A stretch of 64,000 nt of DNA from Hymenopus coronatus (Eukaryota > Arthropoda > Insecta > Mantodea > Hymenopodidae), in the NCBI GenBank assembly GCA_030762935.1, contig CM060900.1:390164632-390228631 (forward strand), in the 5' to 3' direction. Under the pieces are notes generated by a model. That model was given only the letters and a program-made list of their open reading frames with translations, did no database searches and was not told the origin of the DNA. The translations under genes were made by a program, and so were the position numbers. Every line of letters begins with the position of its first letter. The first letter of the stretch is position 1. Positions 1-11,401 of the stretch are shown in pieces.

Positions 1-1368
1 CATATCTGCGACGACCGCGCCTAACGTGTCTAACCTCAAGATGAAACGAAAGCAAATGAGAAGAGATGAAGAAGATGAATTTTTGCGTAGTAGATGATCC
101 AGTCCAGGACGCACCCACCGACCTCCGAACAACATTAAAGATTCCACATCAGTGTGATTGGTCCAACGGGAATCTAGCTCGGGCCTCTTAATTCAAGCCT
201 CAGACGCTACCAGCGTTATTCTCACCCACCAGAACCTACACGATTCCGTTTAAGTGACTTATAAAGCGGAACAAATTAAAACTTAATTAAATTAATAATA
301 AAATTATAAATGGAAATACAAAAACGAATCCTAAGAATTCACTAATCTGAAGGTATTCAAGAGATGAAATATTTTCATACCCCCAAGATCATGTGTTCTT
401 GCAATTATCACAGATTTTCTATACCATTTGTTGAAAAATTAATTTCATTTTTACAAAACTACTAACAATAGACATACCTACTTATACCTTTTTCAGTATC
501 ATAAAATGATGGTGAGTAATCCATGTATTTTCCCCAACTATATCCAGAAACACATTGCTTTATAAAGGAACACAGGGAAATTTCTATCATAAGGTTTCAA
601 AAGAAACACGCTTTAAAGATGCTGAAACTTTCTATAACTAAAAAGAAAAATTAATCTAAGCAAAATTAGTCTTAATCCACACCCTTCCACTAATATTGGT
701 TTATGGAGCACGGGGAGTGAAATTTTGACTGCGGTCCAAAAATTAAAAAAAAAATACTTTTTTATAGAAAATAGCTATGGATCCTTTAGCCATCCATAAA
801 TAGTCAACATTTAACTATTCTTTCTTTGATTCGGGATCTCCAACTACGTAAAGTTTGTAAAATATACTCGTTTTCTAGCATACTATTTCATAAAACAGCG
901 TTTATTTCAGAACTGCATTTTTACACTTTCAAAACGTTCTCAGCGTCTCAGTTTTGTTTAAATACAACTAAAACTCCAAGAATGTGCAGAAGTATCTCTT
1001 TTAGTTTTAAAAGGACAAAACTATTCGAAAACTAATATTATATTGTTCAGAGAATATATTTTTACGCAAATATGATTAATTTTAGAGATAAATGTTTCTA
1101 AATATTAAAAAAAAAATATTACACAAGAATCAAGTTTATTGAAACATTGGCATTTAGAGCTTTTGTGCGTTTGAAAGTTCGAATTAAAAAAATTCCAACC
1201 ATTTTGCTCAAATTTTTAGGCGCAGGGAACATTTTGGTTTCGCAATACATTTACATAATAACATTTACGACATAATTAGATCTGGCGAAATATGTATCCA
1301 ATAGGAATGAAATTTGGTATTCTATTAACTTAACAGCAATAGAATCACAGTAATATTTTCAGACAAAT
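1..1368. other. AT-rich stretch, no gene seen
   Basis: Mostly A/T-rich single-copy-looking sequence with stop codons in all frames. The only longer frame (826-1035, plus) begins with a non-ATG codon and shows no motif. I see no repeat family member here. Confidence 0.6.
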
Positions 1369-1684
1369 CTACACAGAAATATACCTTAAAACCAATTCTA
1401 GCTTTTGACCTTCCCACATACGACAGAAAACATCATTGCGGAAGTTCTGTGTACGTAACAAATATATGACGTAGTCTTTTGGCGAACAGTAGTGACTGCC
1501 AATTGGAAAAGTCATCATGGCAGATCCTGAGCCTTGATATGAATATTCGACCTTCCTTGGTGCCAATTACTTTGCGTAGCTGGAAATAAAGGAGTAAATA
1601 AATACAGAGTATAACTAAAATTAAAATATGTAATTGTAGTAAAACATGTAGGGTGCAATTAAAAACCTCTCCGTGCGGCTTCAA
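1369..1684 (-). other. weak exon candidate
   Basis: Two overlapping minus-strand frames (1369-1566 and 1433-1684) cover this interval. Read on the minus strand, a TTTATTTCCAG acceptor-like site lies near 1580 and an AAG|GTATAT donor-like site lies near 1385. However, the frame that runs to the donor has a TAA just inside the acceptor, and the other frame stops in mid-interval, so no single frame joins the two sites. I recognise no domain. It may be an exon whose boundaries I have wrong, or chance. Confidence 0.12.
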
Positions 1685-2101
1685 CTGTGAAAGGGAGTTA
1701 CAAGAGCAGCAGTTATAGCATTTCCCTCCTAGTAATCCTTCCCAAAAGCAAATAAGATAAGGAATTTAACAAATATATTCCATACTGTAAATAACTATAA
1801 ATTATTAGCCGGGAAATGATTATGACGTTTGGGTAAATACTATTTATATCGAACCTACAAGGTTAAGTCTGGTATTGTACCTCAACATATTCGTAAAAAT
1901 GTTACTCTTTTAAAATATTTGTTCAATTATATACAGGTGTTGATCTATTTAAACAGTAAACACTTAAAACACATGCAATTAAGATTCTGTGCAGCCAATA
2001 TTTTGCAATGCTTGCTTCTCCGTATTCGTGTGATCATCTGTTTCACAAATAAATTATCTCATAATACAAATTTCGTATGGCTGATGAGTATCTGCAGGGA
2101 A
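1685..2101. other. AT-rich, nothing recognised
   Basis: No coding, RNA or repeat signal that I can support. A 92-codon frame at 1829-2107 has no similarity I recognise. Confidence 0.5.
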
Positions 2102-2278
2102 AGCTAAAAACAGATGTATCACAGGTAACCCAATTTTTAACGAAATACCTGGAAGTGTAAAAGAATGTAATTAAAAATAAAAGAGATTGTAGCTAAAAAC
2201 AGCTGTATCACAGGTAACCCAATTTTAACTAAATACCTGGAAGTGTAAAAGAATGTAATTAAAAATAAAAGAGATTGT
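2102..2278. repeat. two-copy tandem duplication, 89-bp unit
   Basis: The block at 2102-2190, starting AGCTAAAAACAG, is followed directly by a second copy at 2191-2278. The copies differ by a few substitutions (for example CAGATG versus CAGCTG, and CGAAATACC versus CTAAATACC) and one base in a T-run. Such low divergence points to a fairly recent local duplication. Both copies end in GAGATTGT. No coding content is evident. Confidence 0.93.
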
Positions 2279-2537
2279 ATCATTTCACTTTAGGTGTATA
2301 AAAAATAAATCAGTACTATTTATCCAAGAATCAGCAACTGCCACTGCACTTATGGTGTGTTGATTTCTCCATCTACTAGTTCATTTCACACTATTTCCTA
2401 TTGGCATACTTGGAGAATAGTGTGTCAAGTGGGTCATGCACTAATTTGTTTTTATCAAATGCTTGCAACATTTCAAATACCGGCTATATTAGCTGTGCAA
2501 TATCAGTTTTTACTCCCAATGCCTCCAATAACAGTAA

Positions 2538-2960
2538 ATGACGGTCATTGTGCGTGGTGGTATCGCAGTAATATGTGGGACTCACATTCAGGAGGTCCGG
2601 TTTCGATCCCGCATTCTGACCCAAGGGTTTTTCGTGGTTTCACCAGATCGGCAGGTGAATCCTGGCGTAGTTCCTCTTTTTCCAGGATTTCCTATCAATC
2701 AATTCCTTTATTGTCATCTATTTCAGGGTTGTAGCTCCAGACGACAGTGTCATGCACGTTGTGGTTAGGCGGTGGATGTGCCCTCTTTCGGAGTTTCTAC
2801 TCTTGGTTGAAGAATCACTGAGTTAGAACTCGCTGAGGGTGATCTAGGGCAGTGCCGTTTCTGGAGACAACCGGTGATTTGGGGGTTGTCAATGGAGCCG
2901 GTGGGCGTTCGATCCAGAAACGAACGACAGAGACCACGGACGTGTTTGCGGCCGCCATTA
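2538..2960 (+). mobile_element. tRNA-headed SINE-like element
   Basis: Near 2550-2620 there is a tRNA-like head with an A-box-like TGGTATCGCAGT and, about 40 bases on, a B-box-like GGTTTCGATCCC, the spacing of an RNA polymerase III type 2 promoter. The following body (GGTTTCACCAGATCGGCAGG and onward) is unlike SINE families A-C in this window. A second B-box-like GCGTTCGATCC lies near 2908, so the block may be two nested elements; the right boundary is a guess. The overlapping frames at 2357-2768 are shadows of the element. Confidence 0.5.
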
Positions 2961-2961
2961 T

Positions 2962-5110
2962 CCGGAGCTAGATACCTTTCGGATCTCTTTCTTGTTCCCT
3001 GTCTTCCAGAGATAATGGTAGAATCTAAAAGATCTGTGTGGGTTACTTGCTGTTTTCGTTGCGGAGCTCACCATTCGTTCATACCCTTCCTTACCTTTTA
3101 CTGTTATTATCATGAAGTAGCGATGATCATGAAGTAGCACTACAAAGTTCTAATCACTTTCATTGCAGAAGATGGTTTAGAACTACTACATCCAAATTTA
3201 TAGGAACTGTTAACCTTCATTTGTTTATTTCATTATCGAGCTGCTTGTTTTTCTACAGAAGTTATAGAGGTTTGTAAAACTTCCGGTTTATCACTTCGCG
3301 GTGACGCCTCCAGCAATAAACCCGGTCGCCTTCGTTTTATAAGTTCATTTGGAGCTTTTCCTCCATAAACAGCGCCCATTGGACTTTCGTTTCTTGACAA
3401 ACGAATTTACTGCTTCTCCGAAAGTTCATTTCCGCTTCTTGGACGCCATTTTATAGCCAAGTTATAGAGTCTTAAATTTTGCTTCCTTATCTAATGCTAA
3501 AAATCGTCTCAACCTAGAAACATTCTGCGTTAAAATCTTAAGCAAGCAACATTCTAGAACTGCTCTGACGATTGTGAAGGCATCGACATTCTTATCACAA
3601 TTCCATATACTTTGAACATAAATCAGCCAAACACTGATGGGTACGAGACCGCAATGTGCCATAAAATACAAACACCGTGCAGTCCTTACGAAAATTCGCT
3701 ATTAGATTTATGAATGTATTATTAATAAAGTAAAAATAGATAAATACTTTGACGTAGGTTTGTTAATGTAAAATAATTTCGTAGTACACCTGTTTCCTAC
3801 AAACATTCAACATAAAGCGAAGTCGCCGTTAGAATAGAACACATAAATTGAAATATTAACCGCAATACTGTGTATATGTCCAATAGTAAAGAGAAATACA
3901 CAAAAATATATTATTCATGATTAATTTTCTTAGTCCTGTGCACCCAACTTCCCAATAAATTAATTTTCGAAAAATGGAAATCGGGTATCACATAATAAAA
4001 TTTTGGAAAGCTTAAGCGTTGCAAATTATTATTCCAATAATTGATTTTTAGAAAAATGATTACATTTTGTTTCGTATTGACCATTTTTTTTACAGAATAA
4101 TGAATCATGTAGCACTTAATTTTCGGAAATCTGTTCATTTATCTAATTATTAAAACCAATTTCCAAACTATATTAGATACAAGAAAATGCTCTCTGGATA
4201 TCATCATCTCCCCAAGAACGTATACTGTATATCTGGAAGTGAATAAAATTCATCTCATGTAGGGGATTCAAAACAGGCAAAAACTTAAGATAGTTGTCAA
4301 GGTTTAATTAGCTATTTCCCCTCCTCTGCAAGTTCGTTTAATCGTCACATTTGAGCGCTTAAATGGTTAGAAAGCAAACCTGAAAATATTATATTCCGAT
4401 TCTAATTTGCACTTTTTTCAGCATCCTTTACCCACAAAACACTAAGTTAGAACAGCAATTATTTTATATAAAGGGGCGGTGAAAGTTATTCTGCACACAA
4501 ATTAATCGTTATTATGGCTAGGTTTCAAGAATTGAATGCTAAGTTTCCGTAAATAAATTGGATACAGTTGCCGGGTCTTGTTTTGAAAGTTCTCTGACCT
4601 GCAAGGTTCAAGCTCATTTAGTAGCTACAGTTCGTGTATCTTCACTATATAATATACAGACAATGGAACCCATGTACTCCGAAAGGCTCCCTCATCAGGG
4701 AAATCAGAATTCCTACAAAATTGTAGTGTAAACGATGAAGCTAAGAAGTTAATATTCAAAGCCTTGTAAACTCCGTTTCCATCTAAACGGATGAAAACTT
4801 ATGGCTAAGGTGTCATCCGTAGGCTCCAAACAGGACAAGAGAATCTGGAAGGTTGTCCAGTTTTGGAAAATACTTTTCGGCGCTACTCTGGAAGAAAGCG
4901 CGAGGAGATTCATCCATTGCGTTCTACTATTGCGAAGTCGTAATACGATACCCTTAGGTGAGTTTAGACATTCTTTCTGTAGTAACAATATCGTGAGTTA
5001 CACAGAATTACAATCTATAATCAAATTTAATTTAAATTATCGCAACAAATATGATACTCATATCTTGATGAGAAATTATGCTTATATGATCATAAATTAC
5101 AAAATATCAG
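2962..5110. other. no gene recognised
   Basis: AT-rich sequence with scattered short frames. The frame at 4801-5133 runs into CCCTTAG|GTGAGT near 4951-4961, which resembles a 5' splice donor, but there is no recognisable domain and no clear acceptor. The less AT-rich patch at 3290-3460 is not assignable. Confidence 0.45.
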
Positions 5111-5142
5111 TATACAAGGTGGGAGGTGAATAAGTGCAAATA
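5111..5142 (+). repeat. 32-bp motif shared with 43850-43881
   Basis: TATACAAGGTGGGAGGTGAA and the 12 bases after it match the block at 43850-43881 at 29 of 32 positions by eye. No inverted partner was found. It could be the terminus of a DNA transposon or the start of a dispersed repeat. Confidence 0.6.
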
Positions 5143-5721
5143 ACAACACATAAGTGCATCTATCTGTGACTGCTAGAGATAGAAGCATGTTGGACGCTAC
5201 TGGCAGGCACGGAAAACATGGACGGGCTAGGTAAATTTATACTTAAGGCAAGACAGCTGAGATCTGAGGAGGCTGCCAATAGAGAAGGGGGGGATAAGAT
5301 CAACTAAACAAAAGTGACTACATTGTTCTACATACATATATATTATGTCATACTTAGGTCACTGTTGTGCTATGGTTTTATATATGTTTTATATATTATG
5401 TGTATATATGTCTTTTAAGTGTAATTTTCTATTATAAGAGGGTGCATTTATGAAGGTGTACTCTGTGCTGTAAATTTAAATTGCTATATTTGAATATCTT
5501 TGTATTTTTATTTTCGGGTTGACTCTTAATTCTTTATTGTTGTTTAATAATGCTTTGGACTGTGTATTTCCTTTGTCTTTTTATTTTCGTGTTTACTCTT
5601 TTAATTCTTTGTTGTTTTAATATTGCCTGTAATGTGTATTACAAAAGCACGTACGGTCTGTGGACCCGTGCGATTGTTGAAATTCTATGTATGATATTGC
5701 TATGTCAATAAATATACTTAT
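5143..5721 (+). mobile_element. LINE-like 3' UTR/tail
   Basis: A T-rich non-coding stretch ends in CAATAAATATACTTATTCAT followed by CCATTCAT, that is, a polyadenylation-like AATAAA close to a short tandem tail. This is how many arthropod non-LTR elements end. It contains an imperfect tandem duplication with a period of 73 (5498-5570 and 5571-5641, both starting CTTTGT and containing TTTTTATTTTCG). No reverse-transcriptase coding is visible upstream, so this would be a 5'-truncated copy. The call rests on general 3'-end architecture only. Confidence 0.35.
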
Positions 5722-7340
5722 TCATCCATTCATACTAATAGTATTGTCATAAATGAAGCACAAATTCCAGGGTCTAATGTGTTTTGAACGGCCCTGAGCT
5801 ATGTTTCTGCTGTGTTTACATATATCATACCACCAATAGTTGGGCAGAGAAGATGGCAGAGTAGGGTCAACAGTGTGACCTGCTACGTCAGGAATAATAG
5901 CCATCACAAAACATGTGATATTTACATAACTTCAGAAAACAGCAAAAAGTTGATAGTGCTGGTCCCTCACACGGTACTCAAACGCTGATACAAATATGGG
6001 CATTCGTTTACTTCTCATCCTGTATAATAGCAGTAATGCATATAACTGCATAAAGCTCAATCTTGTAAAAAGGATCATCATCTCAAGGTGGTGTTACTTT
6101 AATGATGTACTAGCACCACTTATATAGCACTCTCTAGTGCGTTCTACCCCAAAACGGATGAGTGCTTCCAGGTGTTCAAACTCAGAGAAACCTCATTTGC
6201 GCAAGTTTTCCCAATGTTCCCCAAGAAGTGACAATAACGTAACACCAAGGTGAAACGATAACGCTTCTGGTAGTACCTAAAAGTCCATTTCCATAGTTTG
6301 CATCGTCTCCTCTGGAATTGGTTTCCTCCACCCTTGTACGTCCTTTTTCACCTCCAGTGATGCATGTTTTTCTATGATGTTGGCCTTACAGTGAGTGTCT
6401 GAAGGAATGCACTGCAACACATTCAGATCGCAATCCGGTATCCCGCTCTTTCTGGAGGAGACTGCAAGTGGTCTGGCGAAATACATCGTGGTCTCCTTAG
6501 TCAACAACAGTGAAGATAACTCATATGAATATACCTACTAGTATTTCCGATGAGTAACTATTCGACTAGAAAACGAGCGCTCGCCATTTACATTACTCGT
6601 GCTATAATAATGATGCTTTCGTCGAGTACTCTGTTCCTGGTCGTTGATACCTAACTGTACATAAACAGAAATAAGGCTGCGATTTCTCGTTTGAACATGA
6701 ATGCTGAAGATTCAGTTGCGTTTATCTCGAGCAGAGGCACATACAATGAATCTACATATTTAACAGTTTTTATACATTATTGAAGTAAATTCAGAAAATA
6801 AAATTGCACTTTACTGGCGAGAAGAAAAGAAATTCAGCTATTAAATATTCCTGGATAACATTTCGAGAAATATGAGATAATAAAGTTTTTTATACACACA
6901 AGACTTATTTAGTGCTTCAAACTGAATAATTTAAAACAGGCCGCTGGGCACTCAGTTCTTCCAACACCGCAATACTCCCAGGCTAGTTCTCGCAACGGTA
7001 AAACTCACGCAACTTGCGAAATAAAGCAGACATTTCGAGCTGATTACTTTAAAATATATGCTGCGAACATTCCACCATTGAATGTGTTTAGTAGGCCATG
7101 TTTTACATAATTAATTTCATTAGTTGATAATTTTAGGGCAGATTGGATGCTGATGTTGCTAGGGAACCTAAGTACATTTAGATCTGGATTTGCAATGGTG
7201 CTGGAGGAAATAATGCCAGAAACATTAGAATTTACACAATAAAAAATCGTACTTGCTGTAACACACTTGTTGATAAAATAGCATCAGGATTTTCGACAAA
7301 ACATTTGCAAAGAAACTTAAGCACCTGTTTCCTCTTCCTC
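5722..7340. other. no gene recognised
   Basis: The best frame is 6277-6507 on the minus strand (76 codons, fairly balanced composition), but I see no domain, signal peptide or splice context that supports it. The rest is AT-rich with nothing to report. Confidence 0.4.
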
Positions 7341-7344
7341 CTAC

Positions 7345-7497
7345 GCCAGAAAGATGCAACTGGTGATACATGAAATGAAGGTGGATCACCGGTGGCTGCG
7401 ATAGTGGGGGAAACCGGAGAAACCCCGCGCCTGATCCGCTTTTTCCACCCCAAATCCCACATCGAACCCGAGCCGAACCCACGGTGCGGCCAGGTTG
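7345..7497 (-). mobile_element. SINE family B, degraded copy
   Basis: On the minus strand this reads from a tRNA-like head (TGGCCGCACCGTGGGTTCGG) through the family signature (dry-read plus-strand pieces: AAACCGGAGAAACCCCGCGC, CAAATCCCACAT, GATACATGAAATGAAGGTGG). The same pieces occur in order in the copies at 8936, 10385, 21298, 30868 and 41909. The overlapping minus frames at 7225-7590 are shadows of it. Confidence 0.8.
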
Positions 7498-7499
7498 TC

Positions 7500-8324
7500 G
7501 GTAATTTCTGCTCGAAATATGAATGCAAATTTTAATAACGTACGCTAATTTAGGGTTAACGTAACACTTAAAGTATTGAGTTTTCTTCAAGTGTTCAGAG
7601 TGTTATTAAGACAAAGGACTGCAATATTCCTTACCACGTACCACACCCAGCTAACCTTTCGTGTATTATTATACACGAGAGCACTACATAAGGATGTTAC
7701 AAAATATGTACATACTATGTTAAATTTACCAACTGAATTTAATAGTTGTAATATGGGCCAATTTTAATGCTTATGAATCATATTACTACAAAAATTTACT
7801 CCAAACTAAACATCATCTATGCAAAAGGAAGTCCAACAGCAGCAGCAGTAAAGGCTACGTTTATAAGGAGCTCTGAATGTGCATTCAGGCAGAGCTAATA
7901 TAAGAAATCTAGAAAGCATTGGTGACTGAGAAAACCACAATCATCGTGTACACATATACGAACACCTATGCATTTTGACCATACTTAATGGCCAAACAAG
8001 CGTCTGTAGCTTGTCTAATTTATGCTTTCAGAATGATGTAAATGAAAGCTTAATGTTCGTAAACCCACACATATAGTGATAGTTTAAAGCCAACAGTCCC
8101 TCTGTTATCTTAAAATTGTGTAAATTTGTTTCATCCGCGTAAATGTATATTTGGTTATCAATTTAAACATTTTGCGGTATTCAAAAGCCAAAGGAAGCAA
8201 AGAGACAATCAAATTGCCGGTAAGGAAGATGGAACTCCGGTTTACAGTGTGACAAACCAAGTTGTTATTCACTGAAGTATTATATATTCTATTGTTGATG
8301 TAGCTGCTTAGGTTACGAACGATT
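7500..8324. other. no gene recognised
   Basis: AT-rich sequence with no supported feature. It includes a short AGCAGCAGCAG run near 7840. Confidence 0.5.
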
Positions 8325-8573
8325 GCCGGTCCCCCGTAGCCGCGCTAGCTAAAGTGTCTCGCTTTGGTGCTTCGCGGCGCAAGGGATCGTGGGTTCGAGT
8401 CCCGCCTTGGGCATGGGTGTTTCTGTGTTTGTAAATGTGTTTGTGTATGTATATGTAAAAAGGAAAAACGAATAGGTCAACCAAGGAAATTTAGAAACTA
8501 GAAAAAAGAGGTAAAAAGGAATACAGCGCCGGAGTCCTGACCAGCCTCCGGGGCTGTATTTAAGAAAAAAAAT
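8325..8573 (+). mobile_element. SINE family A, copy 1
   Basis: The tRNA-derived head has an A-box-like TAGCTAAAGTG near 8347 and a clear B box in GTGGGTTCGAGTCCCGCC near 8390. The body is GT/AT-rich (GTGTTTGTAAATGTGTTTGT), and a conserved 3' module, ATACAGCGCCGGAGTCCTGA, is followed by an A-rich tail at 8560-8573. The next element repeats every module in the same order. Transcription by Pol III and LINE-driven mobilisation are inferred from family structure. Confidence 0.9.
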
Positions 8574-8580
8574 TGCAGCC

Positions 8581-8850
8581 GATCCCGGTGGCCGCGCTCG
8601 CTAAAGTGTCTCGCTTTGGCGCTTCGTGGTGGACAGGATCGTGGGTTCGAGTCCCGCCTTGGGCATGGGTGTTCCTGTGTTTGTAAATGTGTCTATGTTT
8701 GTGTATGTATATGTAACAGGACAAATGTTATGAACAATAAGGTCTACTAAGGAAATATAGGAAACTGGAAAACATGGAGAGAAAAGGAATACAGCGCCGA
8801 AGTCCTGACAAGCCTCCGGAACTGAACTTGTAAAAAATAAAAAAAAAAAG
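8581..8850 (+). mobile_element. SINE family A, copy 2
   Basis: This lies head-to-tail behind copy 1, separated only by copy 1's A-tail. It has the same head (GCTAAAGTGTCTCGCTTTGG), B box (GGTTCGAGTCCCGCCTTGGG), GT-rich body, ATACAGCGCCGAAGTCCTGA module and A-rich tail at 8830-8850. It differs from copy 1 by small indels (an extra TATGTTTGTG in the GT-rich part). The pair could be an insertion of one SINE into the tail of another, or a dimer. Confidence 0.9.
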
Positions 8851-8935
8851 GCCAGGTCCTGTATATTACCAGCCACTCAGCGCTGCTCTTGTGGTTAAAA
8901 CAAAACACAATCATTCATATGAGCAATGCAGATTT

Positions 8936-9090
8936 TTTATATTGTTTAACGCTTTTACTACTATGGCACCGCAGGCGATGACACATGATACGATACTTGC
9001 AATTAAGCTGGGGCATCGGTGGAGTGCGGTGGCGGGGTAACCAGAGTAAAGCCGCCCGTGCGCCACTTTGTCCCACATGGGGCTGCCTTG
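8936..9090 (-). mobile_element. SINE family B, head-truncated copy
   Basis: The plus strand shows GTTTAACGCTTTTACTACTA, TGGCACCGCAGGCGATGACA, GGTGGAGTGCGGTGGCGGGG and TTTGTCCCACATGGGGCTGC in the family B order (reverse orientation). The tRNA head is missing or unrecognisable. It lies 86 bases beyond the family A pair. Confidence 0.8.
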
Positions 9091-10384
9091 GTGAGAGCCA
9101 CGACGCGGCCATGATGTAGTGTGAGCGGAAAGAAAACTCGAGTGGACGTGACCATGAATCGATAGAGATCGGAGAGAATTTCCTACTTCATTGCTTTACC
9201 TTGCTATGAATAATGCGACAGACGGAATTCTTTGTAACATATTACATGCCATAATAAAATAGCATGTGCCCATTTGTTTGATACTGATTGCTTTTAATTA
9301 ATTTTCAGATTTGAAATTAACAAAAGCTGATCTCGTATTCTTTAACAAACTGAACAGCTATAGCAACAAGAATTCAAAACACGCTTTCAAATAAACATAA
9401 AATAATATCAGAGTACTTATTGATTTAAGGATACGTTCAAATTTGAAAAATATGCATAAGCAATACAATTGAAAATATAATACGACGTCCTTTAAAACAT
9501 TACAGTAATGAGGTTAAAAGCTGTAGACTGATCTCAGTTGAATATAACTTAGAGTCTCTAAACTTTGTCATGCTTCATTACGAATACAAATACATAAATT
9601 GTTCATCAAGTTCGTTTCCACTCCACTAGAAGAGGTATAGATAATAAATTGTATGCGAGTTACAATTTAATAGAGATAAAATAACTTTATTAGTAAATGA
9701 CGATTGCTCAATAATATTTAAATACACCACAATAAGATATTACTGTGAATTTAAATAAAGTTCTGTATTAAGATCCTTCACCTTTAATAAGTGAAAGGGA
9801 CTACGGAAGAGGGTCAGTGGGGAGCCCCTGGAAGACTCAACGCTACCTCTATATCATACACCATAAACGCTCAATAATACCTGGGTGGTACGACGTTGAC
9901 AAGGACGTTTTAATTTAGGAGACTCCATATTTCACAGACGTACTCGCCATCGTACATTAATTGCTTGCGTTGGTCGTGCGATGGTTCGGCCTCGCAGTGC
10001 GTAAACAGCGGTAAGGTATAACGTTTGGAAAAGATGTGCTAGATAGCATGTAAAAAGAGCTAATATATTTGTTCACCAAAGTAGTATGCCAGACCTTGTC
10101 GAGAATCAATAAAATTCAGAGTATCGGAAAACAAAAAAAACATCTGCTCATAGTTTCATCTGTCGCTGAATTTACAGTCGCGATGATGAAGACAGTTTAG
10201 TACCCATACTTCAACAACAATACAATACAGAGGCACCAGAAGAGCAACACCTCACTTGCCATTATGCCTGTGTATCTAGAACTATTTGGGTTTCTTTGCC
10301 TCCTCAGTAAGAAAAATGCAATAGAATTGTGCATTCCGAACAAATACTCCCAAAATGCAAACTAATGTGGGAAACTCCCAACAG
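9091..10384. other. no gene recognised
   Basis: AT-rich sequence. A somewhat less AT-rich patch at 9790-10020 has no motif I can name. Confidence 0.5.
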
Positions 10385-10605
10385 TCCACTTGCGTGGCCG
10401 AGTAATTAGACCACTCGCCTCTCACTAAGGTGATCCGGGCTCGATCCCAGGTGACCTAATGTGGGATTTGTGATGGACAAAGCGGCTTAGGGCGGGGTTA
10501 CTCCGGTAATTTCCCCCGTCATCGCATTCCACTGGTGCTCCATTTTCATTCCATAGATGTCATATGTAGTAAAAGCGGACGTTAAACAGCATTAAACCAA
10601 TTCAC
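10385..10605 (+). mobile_element. SINE family B, near full-length
   Basis: The tRNA-like head begins GTGGCCGAGTAATTAGACCA (A box) and continues to a B-box-like CCGGGCTCGATCCCAGG near 10435. The body follows: GTGGGATTTGTGATGGACAA, GGGGTTACTCCGGTAATTTC, CCATTTTCATTCCATAGATG, ending AAAGCGGACGTTAAACAGCA near 10590. The head resembles a tRNA with a long variable arm (GCCGAG...TTAGA), as in Ser or Leu tRNAs; that assignment is only suggestive. Confidence 0.88.
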
Positions 10606-11230
10606 TTGGACTGGCGAGGAGAGAGTGAGTGCATCCTTCCGTGTGGTCTAGTGGCTAGCTTACATGGATTTAATGTAGGAAGTCCTTATTGTAATATGTT
10701 TCGCTTGGATAATATCCTACACCTATTTTTAGACATTTCAAGCTGAAAATTTGTCAACCCTAACGGCTCTTTAACACCTTATCCAAAACAAACCTTTTTA
10801 CTTAAATCTCCCGTCTTCTTGGCTACACTAGGCAATGCTATAAAGCTCTTGCAGAGAAAATAATATATTTTATGTTGAGTCTGTATAAGCTTAAGAGTGA
10901 AAAAATGTCTCCACGCCTTTTAGGCAGGTACTTCCTGTTTACATTCTTGATAACTATTTAATAAACAAAGCCGGAAATAATAAACATTTTCTAAAAATAC
11001 ACTCCATGTAATTTTGTAGCACAATGTAAGCATTTTCCATGCAAATAGACGAAAGCAGTGTAAACATGATGCGCAGTAGCATGATATGATTTCTGCAGTT
11101 GGCAGGCAAGTAATAAGCATCAGTCTATCCACCACCATGGTACCGCGAGTATGTTCCACGTGACGCAAACGGAGATAAAAGCTGACTATGCAACGCCCCA
11201 ATTCTTAGTAAATTACAGGAAAAAGTATTG
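10606..11230. other. no gene recognised
   Basis: No supported feature. The minus-strand frame at 10920-11201 has no recognisable motif. Confidence 0.45.
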
Positions 11231-11401
11231 AACAGTCAAACAGATGAAATTATTGTTAATGCGTATCAGATCATGATGAGGGATGCTGCAGAGGGGACCG
11301 CTATTAAATTTAAGCTCATAGAGAGCCAAGTGGTGGAAGCCACTGGCGTGTCCTTTAGTTCGATCTGTAGAATCAAAGCTGAATTAGAACTATGTTGTTA
11401 G
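11231..11401 (+). pseudogene. orphan helix-turn-helix fragment of a DDE transposase
   Basis: An open frame runs from 11231 to a TAG at 11399-11401. It encodes about 55 residues including DEIIVNAYQIMMRD and VVEATGVSFSSICRIKAE. The pattern V-x-EATGVS-x-x-(S/T)-x-x-RI-(K/R) is the recognition-helix region of the N-terminal DNA-binding domain in a group of arthropod Tc1/mariner-like transposases. Just after the stop, another frame reads GTLKKQKIEKDR, compatible with the basic linker that normally follows. No DDE catalytic region follows within the next 2 kb. There is no ATG at the expected start. I read it as a 5' transposase fragment left by deletion; a domesticated DNA-binding exon is possible but unsupported. 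Confidence 0.55.

Noticed and set aside
4801..4961. Possible exon ending in CCCTTAG|GTGAGT
   Set aside because: Single donor-like site without acceptor, domain or start; too weak.
8390..8410. Perfect-looking tRNA B boxes (also near 8645, 17450 and 56090) as real tRNA genes
   Set aside because: Acceptor stems and A boxes are incomplete, and the same heads are joined to repeated SINE bodies, so they are SINE promoters.
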